From Selenomonadaceae bacterium (GTDB lineage: Bacteria; Bacillota; Negativicutes; Selenomonadales; Selenomonadaceae), in assembly GCA_017470715.1 (NCBI GenBank), contig JAFUYE010000078.1, forward strand, positions 1 through 33,019: DNA of 33,019 bases, given 5' to 3'. Below the pieces are notes generated by a model. The model saw only the letters and a program-made list of their open reading frames with translations, was not told the origin of the DNA and did not search any database. Below are positions 24,695-33,019 of the stretch, piece by piece (position 1 is the first letter of the stretch; every line of letters begins with the position of its first letter). The translations under genes and the position numbers were made by a program.

Positions 24695-27600
24695 GTGAAC
24701 AAGCTTTTTAAAATCGTCGGCGGTTCGCTGGTCGCAGTTATCGCCTTGGTTATCGGCGTCGCGTTTTATGCCAACGCAAATCGGCTGATGATTATCGCAC
24801 GGTTTTTGCCGCAAGCTGAGGAAATTGTTTCGGAAAGATTGGGCGTGCCCGTCAGAATCGGCAGTGTTGATTTGGGCGACCGCGATTTGTTTGATATTGT
24901 TTTTAATCTCGACAAGGTTGCCGATATTGTCATTCACGACGTAGCGATTTTCGACAAAAAATCGGAATTGATTGCCCGCGTCGACAAGGCAAAAATTAAT
25001 CTCAAGCCGATTGCTTTGCGCGACGACCCCGCTGCCGCCATCGACGAAATAAAAATTGACGGCGCACTTGTCAACGTCATTCAGCGCGACGAAAAAACTT
25101 GGAACTTCGACGACATTGAAGTTCCCAAAAGCGAAGGCGAATCAACTTTCGGCGCGAAAATTTTTTTGGAACACGGCACGGTTAATGCGCACGTCGACGG
25201 CAAAGATATTTCCGTCGAAGAAATTTCCGCCTCCGCCGACTGCGCGAACATGAAAGCCATTGACGCGAAACTTTCCGCCAAAACTTTGGGCGCACACGTC
25301 ACGGCGACGGGCATTGTCGGTTCCGAAAAACAAATCGTAAGTGCCGAAGTCGACGCTGTTGACGCTCAAAAAGTTTTGCCGTATCTGCCCGCCGACAAAA
25401 TTCCCGAAGGCGTTCAAATTCTGCGCGGCTTGGCTCAAAATCTTAAAGTTCACGTCATGCACGACGACAAAGACACGTTGAAATATTTGGCTTCCGTCGA
25501 CGTGAAAGATGCCGCCGTAAAAGTCGAACGCACGGACATTGAAAACATCAACGGCACAGTCACGCTCAACGAACGCGAAATTTTCTTCGACGCTTCCGCT
25601 GAGGCACAGGGTCAACACGCTCAAGCAAACGGGAAAATTCGTCTGGACACGGACGAAACTTTTTTGGACGTTTACGCCGAATCACCAAGTTTCACGCCGA
25701 CAGCTGTCATGAGCGACATCGGCATTAACGGTTCGGCGGCAATTCGTGCGCACCTCGTCGGCACGGCGACCAATCCGCAAATTGACGGCGAAATTTTTTC
25801 CGATTGGCTCGGCTACGAAAATTTTTCGGCAAGCAACATTTCGACAAAATTCCGCTACGTCGGCGAAATGCTCTATATCAACGACGCTGCTGCAACCGTT
25901 TTCGGCGGACAAGTTGCGGGCACTGCGGAAATAAAAACTGCCGACAAAACTTTTTCCGCGAACGTCAAAGTAAACGGACTCGACGCGGCTGCTTTGTGTG
26001 ATTTCGCGGGCTCCGAACAAACTGTTGACGGGAAAATTTCTGCGGACTTGGGCGTTGACGGAAGCAACCTCGAACAAATGAAAGTTTTCGGCACCGCAAA
26101 TGCCGTCGCGTTGAATTTCCGGGGGCTGGAAGTCACCGAAGCCAACGCCTCGTTTTTTTTGCGTGACAAAGATTTGACGATTGATTATCTCAGCGCGAAT
26201 TTGCCCAACAAAGGCACGCTCGGACTTGAAGGCACGGTAACCAACCTCAGCCAACTCGATTTGAAATTTTACGGCGCACATGTCGACATGAACATTGCCG
26301 AACGTTTCAACAATCAGTTAAGCGTGAGCGGTTTGGCGGACTTCAAAGGCTCCGTGAAAGGTGACGCGTCGAATCCTGCCGTTGCGTTGGAACTTTCCGC
26401 CGTGGACAATTCCGCTCGCGAAGGCAGTCATTTCGTCGGCGAACTTTTTAAGCAACCGTTTGATTCGATTCAGCTTGCGGCGTCGGGAAATTTGTCCGGC
26501 GTGCACATTGACAAGTTCAATCTCGAAAAAGGCGGCAAACTTAAATGGACTGTCGTCGAAGGTTCTTCCGTCGGCTTGACGGGCGAAAAAGTTATCAACG
26601 TCGAAGTCAACACGAATTTGGCTCGTGCGGAAGATATTGCCGCGTTGGTTGCTCCCGACCAGCCGATAACCGGCAATGTCACCAACACCGTCAAAGTTAC
26701 CGGCACGCTCGACGCCCCGAAAGTTTCCGGTCAACTCAAATTCAATCGCGGCAGTTATCACGGCGTTTTGTTGAGCGGCATGGAAGGCGAATATTTTCTT
26801 GACGGAGACATTTTGCGCCTGCAGAACTTTACAATAACTTCGCCGATGATTGACGCGATTTTTAACGGCACGTTCAACACGAAGACGCAACAAATGGATT
26901 TCGTCGTGCAAGGCAACGATATAAATTTGCGCCGCTTCCAGGCGAAACTTCCCGAAACTTACGTCGCCACGGGGCACGCGAAATTTGAAGGACTCATCAA
27001 AGGCACGCCCGCAGTTCCGATTTGCGAAGGCGAATTAAAATCTGACGAAATTTTTCTTAACGGCGTGTCTATCGACGATATTTACGGTCATGTTTTGCTG
27101 AACGGACGAAATCTTTTCTTGGAAGAATTCCGCTTCACCGAAGGCGACGGGCAATATAAAGTTCAATGGAACGCGAATCTCGACACGCAGGCAATGAGCG
27201 GCGAAGTTATCGTGACAAGCGGTGACATTCCCAACTTATTCAGAATCGCCGACAAGAAAACGAATCTTATCACCGGCAAAATCGACAGCACGATTTTAAT
27301 CGGCGGCACGTTCCAAAAACCATCCGGTTCGATGATTGGCGAAATTGTCAGCGGTACTTTTGCCGGTTACGAAATCAGCAATATAAACATTGACGCAAGC
27401 CTTGCCAATAACGTCGTGCGCATCAACAAACTCGAAGGTTACCAAGGCGACAAAGGCAAAATTTCCATGAACGGTACGGCGGACTTGAACGGCGGTGAAG
27501 CTAAAATTCTCCTTACTGCCAAAGACATTGCGCTCGGCATGTTCGCGAAAGCTGCCGGTTATAAAAAGGACGATGTTTCCGGTACGACCGAAATTGTTGC

Positions 27601-29125
27601 ACAACTTTCCGGCACAATCAACGACCCGTTTGGTGAACTGATTGTAATTTCCAGAGGCGGCTCGTTCGGCGGCTCGAACTTTGACGAAGTGTACGGTCAT
27701 TTCCTGTTCAGAGATCGGCGCGTCAACGTCGAAGAATTGCGGATTGAGCGCGAACTCGGCGGCAGAATTGTTTCCGCAAACGCCGAAGGTTATATTCCGC
27801 TCAAAGCTCTTACCGCAGACAAAAAAGAAAAGCTTCCCGACGATGAACAGTTGGATTTGTCGTTTTCACTCGACGGCGCGGATTTGAGTTTGCTCCCCGT
27901 GCTCAGCAATTACGTCGCGTGGGGCATCGGCAATTTGGAAGGTTCGATTAAAGTCACGGGCACGGCAGCTCATCCGCAAGTAAACGGGCAAGTTTCGTTG
28001 ATTGATGGCTCGGTCAAAGTCAAAGGCATGAAAACTTTGATTGAACATTTCAACGTTGCGGCGAATTTCAAAGGCGAACGTTTCGACCTTGAAAAATTTT
28101 CCGGCAAGATGGGCGGCGGCGAATTTACTTTGACGGGTGGTTTCAGTTTCCCCGGACTTGAATTCACGAATTACAATTTTGATTTTGCGGCGAAAGATTT
28201 GGATATCGAAAGTACTTTTTACGGCGGCAAGTTCAATGCGAATTTCAATTTCAGCGAAGGGGAATTCTTCCATTGGCATTTGCCGAAACTCACGGGACAA
28301 ATTGATTTGGACAGATGCCGCGTAGGAATTCCGACAATCCCCGACGACGATTCGCCGACGCCGAATATAATTTTGGACGTGACGTTAAATCTCGGCGAAA
28401 AAGCGCATTTCTATAGCTCGCGACTTTTCGACATGTATCTTGTTGGCTCTGCGCGTTTCGAGGGCACCTCGTTGCATCCGAAATCTTCCGGATCAATCCA
28501 CGTCAAGCGCGGCGGTACCTTGACTTATTTGGAATCAGTGTTTAATATTCGCGAAGGCGAAGCGCATTTCAATCAGATAGACACGTTCCTCCCGTCGTTG
28601 CATTTCTACGCGGACACGAAAATCGGCACCACGAAAGTTTTCCTGTATATCGACGGTTCGCCCGACAACATGAAATTTAAGCTCGGTTCCAGCCCCGAAA
28701 TGACCGAAACGGAGATTTTCCGGTTGCTCACCTTGCGCGAAGCTTATCGCGACGGCGGCGGCAGTTTCACGGCGGCTGACGCGGTTGCAATCGGTTTGCA
28801 AATGACGGTTCTTGCGGATTTGGAAGACATGCTGAAAAAATCTTTGGGCATCGACCAATTCAGAGTTGCACGCGGTTCCGGTTCCATATTTGAGAAATAT
28901 TCGACTCACAGCAAGGAGCGCGGTGAACGCGAAAAATCTTACAACATCACAATTGGCAAATACATCAACGATAAAATTATGGTTCACTACACGCACGGAT
29001 TCGGCGGCGCGAAAAAAGTTCACCGTTTCGGAATTCAGTACGACTTCAACGACAATCTCGGTTTCATGATTGAGCGCGAAGGATCACATTACATCTTCGG
29101 CATTGAGGCTCGATATAAATTCTAA
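24695..29125 (+). CDS. tamB: TamB/AsmA-like inter-membrane protein
   Basis: A 1476-aa periplasm-spanning protein thought to move phospholipids to the outer membrane and to help outer-membrane protein assembly. A single N-terminal membrane anchor (about 5-27) is followed by an AsmA-like start and then long repetitive beta-strand segments, which in this family form a hydrophobic groove. The conserved TamB C-terminal domain covers about 1100-1476 (FNIREGEAHFNQID, MTETEIFRLLT, and a terminal EARYKF). Length is in the usual range of 1250-1500. The GTG start at 24695 follows AAAGGAG. The bamA-like gene comes 21 bp later, matching the tamB-Omp85 pairing known in diderm Firmicutes. Confidence 0.92.
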   Translation: MNKLFKIVGGSLVAVIALVIGVAFYANANRLMIIARFLPQAEEIVSERLGVPVRIGSVDLGDRDLFDIVFNLDKVADIVIHDVAIFDKKSELIARVDKAKINLKPIALRDDPAAAIDEIKIDGALVNVIQRDEKTWNFDDIEVPKSEGESTFGAKIFLEHGTVNAHVDGKDISVEEISASADCANMKAIDAKLSAKTLGAHVTATGIVGSEKQIVSAEVDAVDAQKVLPYLPADKIPEGVQILRGLAQNLKVHVMHDDKDTLKYLASVDVKDAAVKVERTDIENINGTVTLNEREIFFDASAEAQGQHAQANGKIRLDTDETFLDVYAESPSFTPTAVMSDIGINGSAAIRAHLVGTATNPQIDGEIFSDWLGYENFSASNISTKFRYVGEMLYINDAAATVFGGQVAGTAEIKTADKTFSANVKVNGLDAAALCDFAGSEQTVDGKISADLGVDGSNLEQMKVFGTANAVALNFRGLEVTEANASFFLRDKDLTIDYLSANLPNKGTLGLEGTVTNLSQLDLKFYGAHVDMNIAERFNNQLSVSGLADFKGSVKGDASNPAVALELSAVDNSAREGSHFVGELFKQPFDSIQLAASGNLSGVHIDKFNLEKGGKLKWTVVEGSSVGLTGEKVINVEVNTNLARAEDIAALVAPDQPITGNVTNTVKVTGTLDAPKVSGQLKFNRGSYHGVLLSGMEGEYFLDGDILRLQNFTITSPMIDAIFNGTFNTKTQQMDFVVQGNDINLRRFQAKLPETYVATGHAKFEGLIKGTPAVPICEGELKSDEIFLNGVSIDDIYGHVLLNGRNLFLEEFRFTEGDGQYKVQWNANLDTQAMSGEVIVTSGDIPNLFRIADKKTNLITGKIDSTILIGGTFQKPSGSMIGEIVSGTFAGYEISNINIDASLANNVVRINKLEGYQGDKGKISMNGTADLNGGEAKILLTAKDIALGMFAKAAGYKKDDVSGTTEIVAQLSGTINDPFGELIVISRGGSFGGSNFDEVYGHFLFRDRRVNVEELRIERELGGRIVSANAEGYIPLKALTADKKEKLPDDEQLDLSFSLDGADLSLLPVLSNYVAWGIGNLEGSIKVTGTAAHPQVNGQVSLIDGSVKVKGMKTLIEHFNVAANFKGERFDLEKFSGKMGGGEFTLTGGFSFPGLEFTNYNFDFAAKDLDIESTFYGGKFNANFNFSEGEFFHWHLPKLTGQIDLDRCRVGIPTIPDDDSPTPNIILDVTLNLGEKAHFYSSRLFDMYLVGSARFEGTSLHPKSSGSIHVKRGGTLTYLESVFNIREGEAHFNQIDTFLPSLHFYADTKIGTTKVFLYIDGSPDNMKFKLGSSPEMTETEIFRLLTLREAYRDGGGSFTAADAVAIGLQMTVLADLEDMLKKSLGIDQFRVARGSGSIFEKYSTHSKERGEREKSYNITIGKYINDKIMVHYTHGFGGAKKVHRFGIQYDFNDNLGFMIEREGSHYIFGIEARYKF

Positions 29126-29146
29126 ACCGCTAAGGAGGATATACTT

Positions 29147-31279
29147 TTGAACGTCAAAAAAATTTCGCGCCGAAAACGCTCGGCGATTGTCGCGGCGATG
29201 GCGTTGCCTTTAATATTCGGCGTTGCTCCGGCTTCTGCGGAACCCGAAACCGTCGACCAACCGACGACGACTGAACCGTTTCAAAACGAAAAGCCCGCAG
29301 ACGAATCCGCGACCGTTGACACGACGAAACCGGCGGACAATGCGTCACAGCCCGCAGACACGACAAAACCGGCGGACAATGCGCCACAGCCCGCAGACAC
29401 GACGAAACCGGCGGACAATGCGCCACAGCCCGCAGACACGACGAAACCGGCGGACAATGCGTCACAGCCTGCAGACACGACGAAACCGGCAGACAACGCG
29501 TCACAACCTGCAGACACGACAAAACCGGCGGACAATGCGTCACAGCCCGCAGACACTCCGCCGCAAGAAAAACCTGCAGACGAACCGTATCGCTCGCAGG
29601 TCGCGGAAACTTTGCTCGACTACATGAGACAGTTTGAAGGCAAGACGATTGTCGACATTGAATACGAAGGCGCAAGTTCCGTGACGGCTCCGACAGTTCG
29701 TGCTGCGGTTTTGGAAAATGTCGGCGACACTTTCAGCGGCGCGGCGGCTCTTCGCGACAGAAACGCGCTTATCAACACGGGTTACTTTTACGAAGCGTAT
29801 CAAACTTTTGAAGTCGTGCCCGAAGGCGTCATCATAACTTTTCACGTGCTGGAAAATCCCGTCTTGAAAGATGTTGTTTTCACCGGCAACACGCTTTACA
29901 CCAAAGAAGAACTCGACGAAATGATGACCGTCAAGCGCGGCGAAATTTTGAACAGCAACACTTTGCACGACAACATTGCCGCAATTCAAGAGGACTACAA
30001 GCGCGAAGGCTTTATCCTCATGAAAGTCACCGACATGAACATTGACAAAGACGGCGTTTTGACGCTCAAAATCAGCGAAGGCATTTTGGAAGGTTACACC
30101 GTCAAAGGTAACAAGAAAACCAAAGACAAAGTTATTCTGCGCGAAATGCGTCAGGAAGTCGGCACGCCGTTTAACGCGAAACTTGCCCGCCGCAGTATGC
30201 AACGCGTTTACAACCTCGGCTTTTTTGAAGATGTCAACGTTAAAATGAATCCCGGCGTGGAGCCGAACGCAGTCATCATGGAAATTGACGTTAAAGAAAA
30301 ACGCACGGGCACTTTCGGTATCGGCGCGGGCTATTCCACAAGCGACGGCATTGTCGGCATGATTTCGCTCACCGATACAAACTTTCGCGGGCTCGGCGAA
30401 ACAGTCAGCATAATGTACGAACGTAGCGGCTCCGAAGATGACGCTCAAGGTTACACGTTCACTTACTTTAAGCCGTGGATAGATCGTCACGAAACGGGCA
30501 TAAAATTTCAGCTGTACAATCGCACATACGCTTTCAACGACTACAACAGCAACGGCGACTTTTTGGAAGAATACATGCGCAAATATTCCGGCGGCGAAAT
30601 TACCATAAGCAGACCCGTCAGCGAATATTCCACGAACTATTTCACGTTTCGCAACCGCAAAGACAGATACGTTCGACACGTTTCTTCAGGTGACGCGGGC
30701 GACCGTTCCAGAGGCGAATACGATTGGTGGCGCAAGAAAAATTTCGGGTTGACGCGCAGTCTGATTTTTGAACACATCACCGACACTCGCGACAACATTT
30801 ACAATCCGACCGACGGCAACAAAGTTAAACTTTCGCTTGAAGCGGGCGGCATTTTTGGCGGCGATTTCAAATTCCAAAAAGCTTCGATTGATCACGAATT
30901 TTATCGTAAGGCGGGCGACCACGAACAGACTTGGGCAATGCGTGCGGCTTACGGTTTCGGGCACGGCGAATTGACGGAGTTCAACCAATTTCGTTTGGGC
31001 GGACAAGGCACACTGCGCGGCTATCGTGACGACCAATTTCGCGGCGACAGAATGTTTATGGGCTCGATTGAATATCGTTTCCCGCTCATGAAAAAAATTC
31101 AAGGCGCGATTTTCACGGACTGGGGTGCCGCGTGGAATGCCGGCATTTATCCCAAAAATCTCAAAGGCAGTATCGGGCTCGGTGTTGCGCTGAATACTCC
31201 GATGGGTCCGTTGCGTTTGGATTACGGGCGCGGCTCACAGGGCGGCAGATTCCATTTCTCCGTTGGCGGCATGTTCTGA
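29147..31279 (+). CDS. bamA: Omp85-family outer-membrane assembly protein (BamA-like)
   Basis: A 710-aa outer-membrane protein. The signal peptide is cleaved after APASA (about residue 31). A repeat-rich Pro/Ala/Asp linker follows (about 55-140), then three POTRA domains (about 165-245, 246-320 and 321-390), and a 16-strand barrel ending in GGMF. The LRGY motif (GTLRGYRDD) is the conserved barrel lid motif. E. coli BamA has five POTRAs; three are usual in diderm Firmicutes and in TamA, so the name could be either, and BamA is preferred as the only Omp85 gene in view. It starts with TTG at 29147 after AAGGAGG. It is the last gene of the envelope run and has a terminator. Confidence 0.92.
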   Translation: MNVKKISRRKRSAIVAAMALPLIFGVAPASAEPETVDQPTTTEPFQNEKPADESATVDTTKPADNASQPADTTKPADNAPQPADTTKPADNAPQPADTTKPADNASQPADTTKPADNASQPADTTKPADNASQPADTPPQEKPADEPYRSQVAETLLDYMRQFEGKTIVDIEYEGASSVTAPTVRAAVLENVGDTFSGAAALRDRNALINTGYFYEAYQTFEVVPEGVIITFHVLENPVLKDVVFTGNTLYTKEELDEMMTVKRGEILNSNTLHDNIAAIQEDYKREGFILMKVTDMNIDKDGVLTLKISEGILEGYTVKGNKKTKDKVILREMRQEVGTPFNAKLARRSMQRVYNLGFFEDVNVKMNPGVEPNAVIMEIDVKEKRTGTFGIGAGYSTSDGIVGMISLTDTNFRGLGETVSIMYERSGSEDDAQGYTFTYFKPWIDRHETGIKFQLYNRTYAFNDYNSNGDFLEEYMRKYSGGEITISRPVSEYSTNYFTFRNRKDRYVRHVSSGDAGDRSRGEYDWWRKKNFGLTRSLIFEHITDTRDNIYNPTDGNKVKLSLEAGGIFGGDFKFQKASIDHEFYRKAGDHEQTWAMRAAYGFGHGELTEFNQFRLGGQGTLRGYRDDQFRGDRMFMGSIEYRFPLMKKIQGAIFTDWGAAWNAGIYPKNLKGSIGLGVALNTPMGPLRLDYGRGSQGGRFHFSVGGMF
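29318..29551 (+). repeat. 39-bp tandem repeat encoding a 13-aa proline-rich spacer
   Basis: Six units of exactly 39 bp (29318, 29357, 29396, 29435, 29474, 29513) encode D-T-T-K-P-A-D-N-A-S/P-Q-P-A. Units differ mostly at third positions and at the S/P codon. It lies between the signal peptide and the first POTRA of the Omp85 protein. Confidence 0.95.
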
Positions 31280-31295
31280 CGACGACAAAAATTTT

Positions 31296-31328
31296 AAACG
31301 GCGTGCAAAATCTGCGCGTCGTTTTTTT
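31296..31328 (+). terminator. Intrinsic terminator of the envelope operon
   Basis: A 12-bp stem with two G-T pairs (31296-31307 with 31313-31324), loop AAATC, and a T-run extending to 31328. Confidence 0.85.
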
Positions 31329-31349
31329 ATGTATTCATAGCCCAAAAAT

Positions 31350-31378
31350 TTGACAAGCTATCACATGTTCAATATAAT
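31350..31378 (+). promoter_or_regulatory. Perfect consensus promoter of the AGCS symporter gene
   Basis: TTGACA (31350-31355), exactly 17 bp, TATAAT (31373-31378). The best promoter in the window. It leaves a leader of about 45 nt with GGGAGGG at 31413-31419. Confidence 0.92.
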
Positions 31379-31429
31379 TCGCGGCATGAAAAGTTTTATC
31401 GGTTAATTTATCGGGAGGGAATTTTTTTC

Positions 31430-32809
31430 ATGGATTTGTCGCAACTATTAAATGACGTAAACGATTTTGTCTGGGGACCGATAATGCTGGCGTTCCTCGT
31501 CGGCACGGGCATTTTCCTGACGATTCGTTTAAAATTTTTGCCGTGGCTTAATCTTTGGTACGCAATCAAAATGATTATGCAACACAAGGCAGACAACGAA
31601 GGCGACCTGTCACCGTTTCAATCGCTTATGACGGCACTGAGCGCGACTGTCGGCACGGGCAATATCGTCGGCGTTGCAACGGCAATGGTACTCGGCGGCC
31701 CCGGCGCGATTATTTGGATGTGGATTTCTGCGGCGTTCGGTTTGTCGACCAAATACGCAGAATCGGTTTTGGCTGTCAAATATCGCGAAACAAACTCCGT
31801 CGGCGAAATGGCGGGCGGTCCCATGTACGCAATGAAAAACGGCATCGGCGGCGGTCTCGGCAGATTTATGGCGGCGGCGTTTGCAATTTTCGCGGTCTGC
31901 GCGTCGTTCGGTATCGGCAACATGACGCAGGCGAATTCAATCAGTTCCGCGTTCAGTTCGCTCGGTATCTCCGCCGAAGTCACGGGCATAGTTTTGGTTG
32001 TCTGTTCGCTGGCGGTTTTGATTCGCGGCGTGCACTCAATCGGCAAAGTTTCAAGCTTTATCGTGCCGTCAATGGCGTTCTTTTACATTTTGTTCACCGT
32101 GATAATCGTCATCAAAAATTTTGAAAATGTCCCCTCCGGTTTGGCGATCATGTTCCAAATGGCTTTCTCGACGGAAGCGGTTGCGGGCGGCGTCGGCGGT
32201 TCGATTATCGCATCAATGTTGACGGCAATGCGTTGGGGCGTTGCTCGCGGCGTTTTCAGCAACGAAGCAGGTCTCGGCTCGGCTCCGATTGCGGCGGCTG
32301 CGGCTCGCACCGATCACGCGTCACAACAAGGCTACGTCAACATGACGGGAACTTTTTTCGACACGATGATTATTTGCTTTTTGACGGGCTTGGTTATCGC
32401 AAGTTCCGGCGTGCTCGGCACCGTTGACCCCGAAACCGGCAAGTTGATTTCCGGCGCACCGTTGACGATTTTGGCGTTCAGCACGGTTTACGGTGAAGGC
32501 GCGAAATATATCGTTTCGATTGCGTTGGCACTGTTCGCTTACTCGACGATTCTCGGTTGGGAATATTACGGCGAAAAATCGCTTGAATATCTCGTGAGCA
32601 ACCGCGCAGTCATTATCGGCTACCGAATTGTTTTCAGCCTGATAACTTTCATCGGCGCGACACAAACGCTTGACGTTGTCTGGAATTTTTCCGACACAAT
32701 GAACGGCTTGATGGCGATTCCGAACTTGCTGTGCTTGGTGATTTTGCACAAGGACATTGCAAACGAATGCTTTGATTATCAGAAAAATTTTATCGCTCAA
32801 GGAAAATAA
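31430..32809 (+). CDS. Alanine/glycine:cation symporter (AGCS family)
   Basis: A 459-aa inner-membrane transporter importing alanine or glycine with Na+ or H+. About ten to eleven hydrophobic helices are visible. Family signatures include TALSATVGTGNIVGVATA with GGPGAIIWMW (about 65-95), and FSNEAGLGSAPIAAAAARTDH near 275-295. Length is normal for the family. It is monocistronic: a terminator lies upstream, its own consensus promoter drives it, and a weak hairpin follows. There is no obvious riboswitch in the short leader. A glycine role is possible but should not be inferred from the distant glyQS. Confidence 0.95.
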   Translation: MDLSQLLNDVNDFVWGPIMLAFLVGTGIFLTIRLKFLPWLNLWYAIKMIMQHKADNEGDLSPFQSLMTALSATVGTGNIVGVATAMVLGGPGAIIWMWISAAFGLSTKYAESVLAVKYRETNSVGEMAGGPMYAMKNGIGGGLGRFMAAAFAIFAVCASFGIGNMTQANSISSAFSSLGISAEVTGIVLVVCSLAVLIRGVHSIGKVSSFIVPSMAFFYILFTVIIVIKNFENVPSGLAIMFQMAFSTEAVAGGVGGSIIASMLTAMRWGVARGVFSNEAGLGSAPIAAAAARTDHASQQGYVNMTGTFFDTMIICFLTGLVIASSGVLGTVDPETGKLISGAPLTILAFSTVYGEGAKYIVSIALALFAYSTILGWEYYGEKSLEYLVSNRAVIIGYRIVFSLITFIGATQTLDVVWNFSDTMNGLMAIPNLLCLVILHKDIANECFDYQKNFIAQGK

Positions 32810-32845
32810 GCAACGTGACGGTTGTCGGTGCGTTGACTTCGATTT

Positions 32846-32871
32846 AATTCAATCATTGAATTTGAGTTTTT
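32846..32871 (+). terminator. Weak AT-rich hairpin, possible terminator
   Basis: AATTCAAT (32846-32853), one base, ATTGAATT (32855-32862), then TGAG and a short T-run. It is weak; it may instead belong to the end of the neighbouring IS element. Confidence 0.35.
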
Positions 32872-32903
32872 AGAATCAACTTTTCTTTTGCTTGCTTGAA
32901 TTG

Positions 32904-33019
32904 TCAAACGAAGTGCAACGGGGTAGAAAACCACACTTCCCACGGTGATTTGTAACCCAAACATTTTCGCGGTCTCTGATTTAACTGCTCAACCACTGCC
33001 TGCAAATCCGTCTCGCTCA
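32904..33019 (-). mobile_element. IS30-family transposase, C-terminal end (cut by window edge)
   Basis: The minus strand from 33017 reads 37 residues and a stop (32906-32904). They include VVEQLNQRPRKCLGYKSPWEVW, the conserved end of IS30-family DDE transposases (N-x-R-P-R-K-x-L-G-x-x-x-P-x-E). The rest of the element lies to the right of the window. The IS end is expected between 32810 and 32904, close after the symporter gene; I could not define its terminal inverted repeat with one end only. It is not known whether the copy is intact. Confidence 0.85.

Noticed and set aside
29154-29675. Repetitive minus-strand frames opposite the bamA repeats
   Set aside because: A repeat unit divisible by three keeps several frames open; the plus-strand frame continues into POTRA domains.

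Overview
The window looks like a chromosome segment of a diderm Firmicute (class Negativicutes, a Selenomonadales/Acidaminococcales-like gut or rumen bacterium). The signs are strong AAGGAGG-type ribosome sites, frequent TTG/GTG starts and sigma70-type promoters, combined with a complete Gram-negative envelope toolkit: Mla transporter, RND pump with TolC, TamB and BamA. The MlaD homologue has a predicted C-terminal beta-barrel, a form known from Veillonella. The taxonomic call is inference; no rRNA gene is present.

Layout. (1) 1-650: nine copies of a 33-bp tandem repeat running in frame into the decayed 3' end of a DEAD/DEAH (type III restriction-like) helicase, which is broken by two one-base contractions in A/T runs. 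(2) 647-8265, plus strand: a consensus promoter and a fused glycyl-tRNA synthetase (glyQ-glyS) whose inter-subunit linker is a translated inverted heptamer repeat. A tightly coupled cluster follows: GDPD-like phosphodiesterase, HAD phosphatase, nucleotidyltransferase, cupin, second nucleotidyltransferase and a WavE-like protein. It probably makes and attaches an unidentified activated surface-glycan substituent. (3) 8346-10487: a c-di-GMP phosphodiesterase with a degenerate GGDEF domain, and a small secreted protein. (4) 10612-14687: an aldehyde dehydrogenase (minus), a divergent Phd/PIN toxin-antitoxin pair (plus), then fabF and an unknown gene (minus), separated by bidirectional terminators. 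(5) 14688-15184: a non-coding stretch with three inverted-repeat elements. (6) 15185-31279: nine plus-strand envelope genes: mlaE, mlaF, a truncated SPFH-type membrane protein, mlaD with a C-terminal barrel, RND adaptor, RND pump, tolC, tamB and bamA. (7) 31430-32809: an AGCS alanine/glycine symporter with its own perfect consensus promoter. (8) 32904-33019: the C-terminal end of an IS30-family transposase on the minus strand, cut by the window edge.

How the genes work together. The 16-kb envelope run covers lipid traffic between membranes (Mla, TamB), outer-membrane protein insertion (BamA) and export across both membranes (RND-TolC). No strong terminator is visible between its genes, so it may be one transcription unit. 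The glycan cluster upstream would supply a surface modification.

The most unusual features are the repeat elements. Inverted arrays of 7-bp units occur between genes (14861-14941), inside the envelope operon (23047-23116) and inside the glyQS coding sequence (1574-1654), where one forms the linker of an essential enzyme. The other points worth checking are the repeat array expanded inside a helicase gene, the nucleotidyltransferase paralogue pair of which one has lost its signature residues, and the SPFH-tail protein inside the mla operon.
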